Source: Helopsaltes ochotensis
Lineage: Eukaryota > Chordata > Aves > Passeriformes > Locustellidae
NCBI GenBank assembly: GCA_013400155.1
Contig: VXBM01000059.1
Span: 1,294,257 to 1,358,256, forward strand
Length of the DNA: 64,000 nt
Direction of reading: 5' to 3'
Below are positions 59,116-64,000 of the stretch, piece by piece. Position numbers and translations under genes: made by a program. The notes under the pieces are model-generated. The model made no database searches, was not told the DNA's origin, and saw nothing but the letters and a program-made list of their open reading frames with translations. Positions within the stretch are counted from its first letter, which is position 1; each line of letters opens with the position of its first letter.

Positions 59116-62100
59116 TTTTCTACCATGTCTGAGGAGGAGAGATGTTCTACAATATTTAGCCAGGGTGCCTGCTGTGCCAGGCAGGACATTCAAAACCTTT
59201 GCAGCCTGTTTTATGGCCCTGGTGGTGCATGAATAATAAAAGCACACTGCATTTCTCTCCTTTCCTGCTCTCCAAAGGGGGGAGAAAGCTCTGAAAGGAA
59301 CCAGATAAAATGAAGCCACCACCAAAATAATGCACTGAGACACTCGACCTACACATGTAAGTATTGCAGCATGTGAGGAATGCATCAATAACCTTAAAGT
59401 TATTAAGGAAACCATCTGAGAAGGAGGATGTAATTAGATCATAGCAGTGAGCTTCACATTTGGTTTCCATATTTTTGAGGATTCAGTCAACATTTAGGAT
59501 ATCTCAATTAATGTATGGTTTGAAAGGCTTAACCATATGATGACACTCAATTACTCACTCATCTAGCCAAATATGTTAAAAGTACTTGAAAAGTCAGTTC
59601 TTTAATCTTTTATGAATTGCCTTTATCTGAACATTGTCACCACATGGGCAAGGGCATCGTGTATCGTGACCAGCTTATGTTTACTTTCTTGCTCATCATC
59701 TATTGATGGAAATTCTAGCTAGGACTGTTTCTCAAACTTAATACCTACGCTTTCAGGACAAAATGGAAGTTGAAGTAAAGGTACATTTAAAAATTCACAA
59801 GCAATATGAACAGAAACACAATCAAGGTCCTGTTAATATGAGAAAGAGCTTATTGTGCATGTGAATTTTGTTTGAAAATTTAGACTCTTAATACTCTAAT
59901 GCACATTCCATTGTCAGATCCCTCCTGCAGAGACGTCTCACTGTCCCCAAGTGGAGCTCGCCTTATGTACTCTGTTTTTTATCATTTTGCTTCACTTTGG
60001 AAAAAGCATCTCACTTCAAGATAAAAGCATCTGCTATAGGTTCTCTGCAGAAAAGAAAAAAAACATGTTAATTCCCTATCTTCGAATCCTCAAACTTGCT
60101 TATAGCCCTGTTTGAAATATTGAATATTAGTTCTGGCTGATAACCACCACTGTCCTAGTGCCAGTACTTTATTTTTGATCTTTCCATTGCTCCTATACAA
60201 GAACAACTTCATCTGACTATTGGAAGTCACGTATAACTGCACACACTTACATAATTGCATCCCTGTATTATACAGGCACAACCAGCACAACAACAACCAA
60301 AAAAGCATAAAACATATTAATTTCCTTCTTACAGTTTTAGAAGGACCAAGGCTTTTTGCACATCTACTGTCACACAGAGAAATTTGGACCAGAAATCAAC
60401 AATCGTCTCACTTTATTTTAAGGGAAACTAACATAAAATAAACCAGAAGAAATAGAAAGAACCACTGTTTAGCTGGTTTTGTTCTACTTCATGTAAAATG
60501 GATACAACACTCCGTGGACTTTAGGACCCTGAGTGCTACATAATCCTACATATTGGCTTGCTGAACCTGAGCCCCAGCTGTTCTGATAACAGACCCTTTG
60601 AAACTGCTACAACTTTGAATAAAAGCAATGTTTGCAGTAATGATGTTACATGGATGGTAGATTAATCATTGCTACACATATTTCTCAAGGTCTTTTTAGT
60701 GTTGCTGTTAAATGGGTGCTTAGTACTCTGACCACCTGAAACTTCACTCCTTTGCACATTTTCAGAACAGTAAAATGAAATGAGGGAATCCCATCACCTA
60801 TTAGACAGGGCGGGACTTTACACGCCTTACGCATGTTAATATTTATGATCAAATCCTGTGAGAAAAACTGGATCCAAGCCCCTCATACCATCGTACATGA
60901 AGAAGAAAGGCTCCACAAGCCAAGATTGCAACTGACAAAACAGAACAGGGCTCACAGCATACAATTTATTATCTGGATATAAGCGTAAGCTATTCCAAAT
61001 GAAAAACTTCTGAGTAGACATCAAGCGAACTGAATGACCTCTGTAAGAAATTTAGGCAGCCTGACAGAGAAAATTCAGGTAAAATAGAAATATGCATTCT
61101 TTTAATCCAAAACACATTCTTTTAATAAAAAAAAGGGAAAAAAATTAGAGATCATTTATGTGCAGCTTGAGATCCATTTTATTTATACTACAAGTGAAAT
61201 TTTTTCATTGCTCTACTTAGTGATCTCAGTAAGAATTTTATAGTGTGGTACCAAGTCATTCCATCTTTCAATGACATCCATAGGTCTATCCTAACACCAC
61301 TTTCAACAAAAGAAAGGAAAATCATGGTGCCTGCCCCTTTTTCAAATTGGTGAAACATGTTTGCTCAGTTCCTGCCAGGGGTCTGACTGCATTTTTATGT
61401 GAGAAGGTGACAAAGCAGTTGGCTTTTCCCTGCACCTCTGGCATGGCCAGGCTTAATGAGCACGACCATGCTGCTGGACTAGCTTCCCTCTGCACCATCC
61501 TTAAAGCACTTATTTGTTCCTTCTTCAGTGTTCAGCCTACAGCTTCTGCAGAGAACTTTTCAGGGCAACCTTGAAGTTCAAATAAACTCACTGAAACCAG
61601 GAGGCTCAGCCAGAGACAAACAAAATTCCACCTACCTTGTGTCAAGTGCTTCCTATTGTTCAATTCTAGACCTTCAAAGGCACCAAGCCAATGAAACTCT
61701 GACAGCAGACACACCATGGCTTAAATTTAGTGCATCTGAACACCTCTAAAAATATCTGCTATAATTTATTCATATTTATTAACTCATTAGTTAATTTCTG
61801 CCTCTTGAGCATGCATTTAGAAATACAATAAAAATAAGAACAATATTAGTGCTCTCTGACTGTTATAGAATTGCCAAAGCAAAATATCCAGGACTGAAAT
61901 AATTTATTCATATTCTTGTTGGTGCAGCATATATAGTAACCAAATTCCAAGCTATAAGGAAAATTTTATTCTTATTTAAATCAAAGCTGCAGGGTGGTAT
62001 CCAGCAGCAGCAGGTACTAAACACGACATTGCTGAAACTGCCTGGTGAAGTCAAGATTTTATTATGTGACAGTATTGACTGAAGAAAACAGCAAACCAAC

Positions 62101-64000
62101 TCTGGTGTAAATCAATGAGCTTTTGCTAGGCTTTCACAAAATAAAAGACCTGCTGGATTCAGAAGTAAAATAATCAATTTTCTTCTACTGAACAGGTTGA
62201 ACACTGCAAGGAACAACTCCACAACCAACCACGGTAATAATAATTTACAGGTACTGAAAAAGAGCCAGGTTTTATTTCCAGACCTGAAATATTTAGGTTT
62301 TGAAGATATGAACAGTGATAAGAGGCAAGGCTCTGATAAATGACCTACTTCAGCACCAGGCAAAACTATTCTGGAAGAAAATTTCAGCAGAAAAATCACT
62401 CTATGAAGAGCCCAAAAGAGTAAGCAGAAGTAAATGGTTGAGAGTATACAAATGCTACTCCTGATCCTTTGTGGATTTTTGACGGCCAAATATGTTTTGT
62501 TTATAAAAGGGGAAAATAAATAACTGGGGAAAAAAAGTACAGGTAGATACTGAAGGAAATGGATAATGATTCTGACCACATAATGAAGATACATGGCTCT
62601 TTACCATCTGATTGAAATGACTAAATAAAGTTAAATCTCTTACTAAAATTTATAACAGATTTCCTTCTCTCTCCTTCCATCATGATTAATTTGTTATAGA
62701 AATTTCTTCTACAAAAATATAATTTAAAATCTTACTTGCTCTTGAAGTTTGGTTTGGGGATTACAGAGAACATACTTTCTTTGAATTATATGAACAGTTG
62801 TAATCTTCAATAACTCTTTGTAGCACAATATTGGTAGTGCTCTCAGGAATCCCTGCTACAAATAATTTTATTTCCTGTTGTTAAAACATCTGGAATAATA
62901 TCTGTGGTCCTGGTAGAGGACTACATATGTGGTGTCAAGGAAATTTAAGGATTCATGTATCCAGAAATGAGCTGGATAAACTGATAAGAAAGAGGATTTA
63001 CCAAATTGATATTAAAAAAAACCAAAACCAAAGCACAACTGGTTTTACTAGGTAATACCTTCAGACACTGCTAAAATGAGGTTTATTTCAGTTAAATGAA
63101 GCTTACCAAGGTTGTAAAATGCATTTTACCCTATCAAAACTAACCAGAACCTCTTCCCTTGACAAATGGCTTCTGAAAGGCACCAAACCTCACATAATTA
63201 TAGGCTAAAAAAACCCACTAAAAATATACTCTGTACCACACACATGCAACAAAACAGCTTGATTTCATCATAACACTTAAATGCAATATTTTCCTGCACA
63301 GTATTATATTAATATGATAAAGTGCAGCCAGCCAAAAAATAGCTGAAGAGCTGCAAAGTGATTTCAGAAATTGAAAAGCAATTTCAAATGTTTGGTAAGC
63401 ATTAACTTGCTCACTGCGCCCTATCAAAACCAGCTGCTAGACCATAATTCTAACCTTTTCCCTTTCAAAAATGCAGGGCCTTGAAATACTCTATTAATGA
63501 GAAATGAATATGGTAATTGAAAGAGTAAATATAATTTTAAACGAAAGCTCCCGCCATCAAAAATCTTCCTCCATTTACACTGGCCTGTTTTACTAAAGGA
63601 ATAATATGCAAAAGTGTTCCTGTGTAAGATACTTACTTATTTGTGCTGACAACCAACAGATTTAATGAAATTTTAAAGCATTCCTGTGCACCACGTGGTC
63701 AGTGATCTCACTGGACCTTCATTTGATACAGCTGTGGCTGATGGACATAGGGATGCTAAGAGATAGAGGCACAGAGTTCAGAAAATGCAGTGCCTGAAAT
63801 GGCTTTTACATCTAAAGGCAAGAGAAAATGTCTCACCTACATTAAGATGCCTCCCTATAGTTAGCTCTGCATTGGGCCTCGATGTGGAAGTGGGATTCCC
63901 TTTCAGAAGCCCTCCCCTGTCTCAAGCAGCTCCCTGGGGTCAGAGCAGTGGCTCAGAGCAGCACAGAGACACAGCCCATTGACACAGACATGGCACTGCC
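59116..64000. other. Unassigned non-coding stretch to the window end
   Basis: Frames reach 160 codons on the minus strand (62112-62594), encoding a leucine-, phenylalanine- and isoleucine-rich string typical of antisense AT-rich DNA. There are no domains and no promoter signals. TA-rich and A-rich tracts occur near 61.13 and 63.01 kb. GC rises in the last 120 bases without an identifiable feature. Confidence 0.6.

Noticed and set aside
62112..62594. 160-codon minus-strand open frame
   Set aside because: A hydrophobic L/F/I-rich string expected from T-rich DNA read in this sense. It has no family match by eye and no flanking signals.
1..64000. tRNA, rRNA, well-known microRNA, CRISPR or bacterial-type systems
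   Set aside because: Scanned by eye for clover-leaf A/B boxes, several familiar microRNA sequences and regularly spaced repeats. None found.

Overview
The window looks like a piece of a bird nuclear genome, most likely non-coding (intergenic or deep intronic). It is AT-rich throughout. No open frame is long or recognisable enough to be called a gene: the longest is 185 codons and matches no family I know. The organism call rests on five fossil CR1 LINE 3' ends that carry the avian hallmarks: a terminal repeat of the ATTCTATG type, the 'GGTTGGAAGGGACC'-like block, and overall sparse repeats. Two related LTR-like copies of the endogenous-retrovirus kind also fit a songbird-type genome, but the passerine assignment is a guess.

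Layout. 0-9.5 kb: AT-rich non-coding DNA with simple repeats, one likely ancient amniote repeat (about 2.47-2.54 kb) and a small CpG-richer patch (4.6 kb). 9.5-10.1 kb: a degenerate CCAAT-containing tandem repeat followed by a short CpG cluster, possibly an old LTR. 12.5-14.6 kb: three CR1 fragments in a purine-rich stretch. 16.17-16.24 kb: a 69-base poly(A) run. 16.4-16.7 kb: the most convincing candidate conserved regulatory element. 17-35 kb: mostly featureless, with candidate conserved elements near 25.2, 27.1 and 28.4 kb, short local duplications, a twin hairpin (31.75 kb) and a CpG cluster (32.9-33.2 kb). 35.8-36.6 kb: two CR1 3' ends facing each other. 42.2-42.7 and 49.0-49.5 kb: the two related minus-strand LTR-like copies. 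46.6-47.5 kb: a 6-N assembly gap between two near-identical 170-base copies, almost certainly an unmerged contig overlap, beside inverted G/T-rich and A/C-rich low-complexity arms. 48.1 kb: a small palindromic repeat. 50.7-51.7 kb: the only place where splice-like signals flank protein-like open frames. 52.5-59.1 kb: several further candidate conserved elements with homeodomain, octamer and TCF/LEF-like motifs.

Taken together, the window is best read as a gene desert or giant intron with a possible long-range regulatory role, thinly sprinkled with decayed retroelements. I found no operon, CRISPR array, RNA gene, intact virus, intact transposon or unknown coding system. The 'conserved element' calls come from sequence texture and motif density only and need a cross-species alignment.
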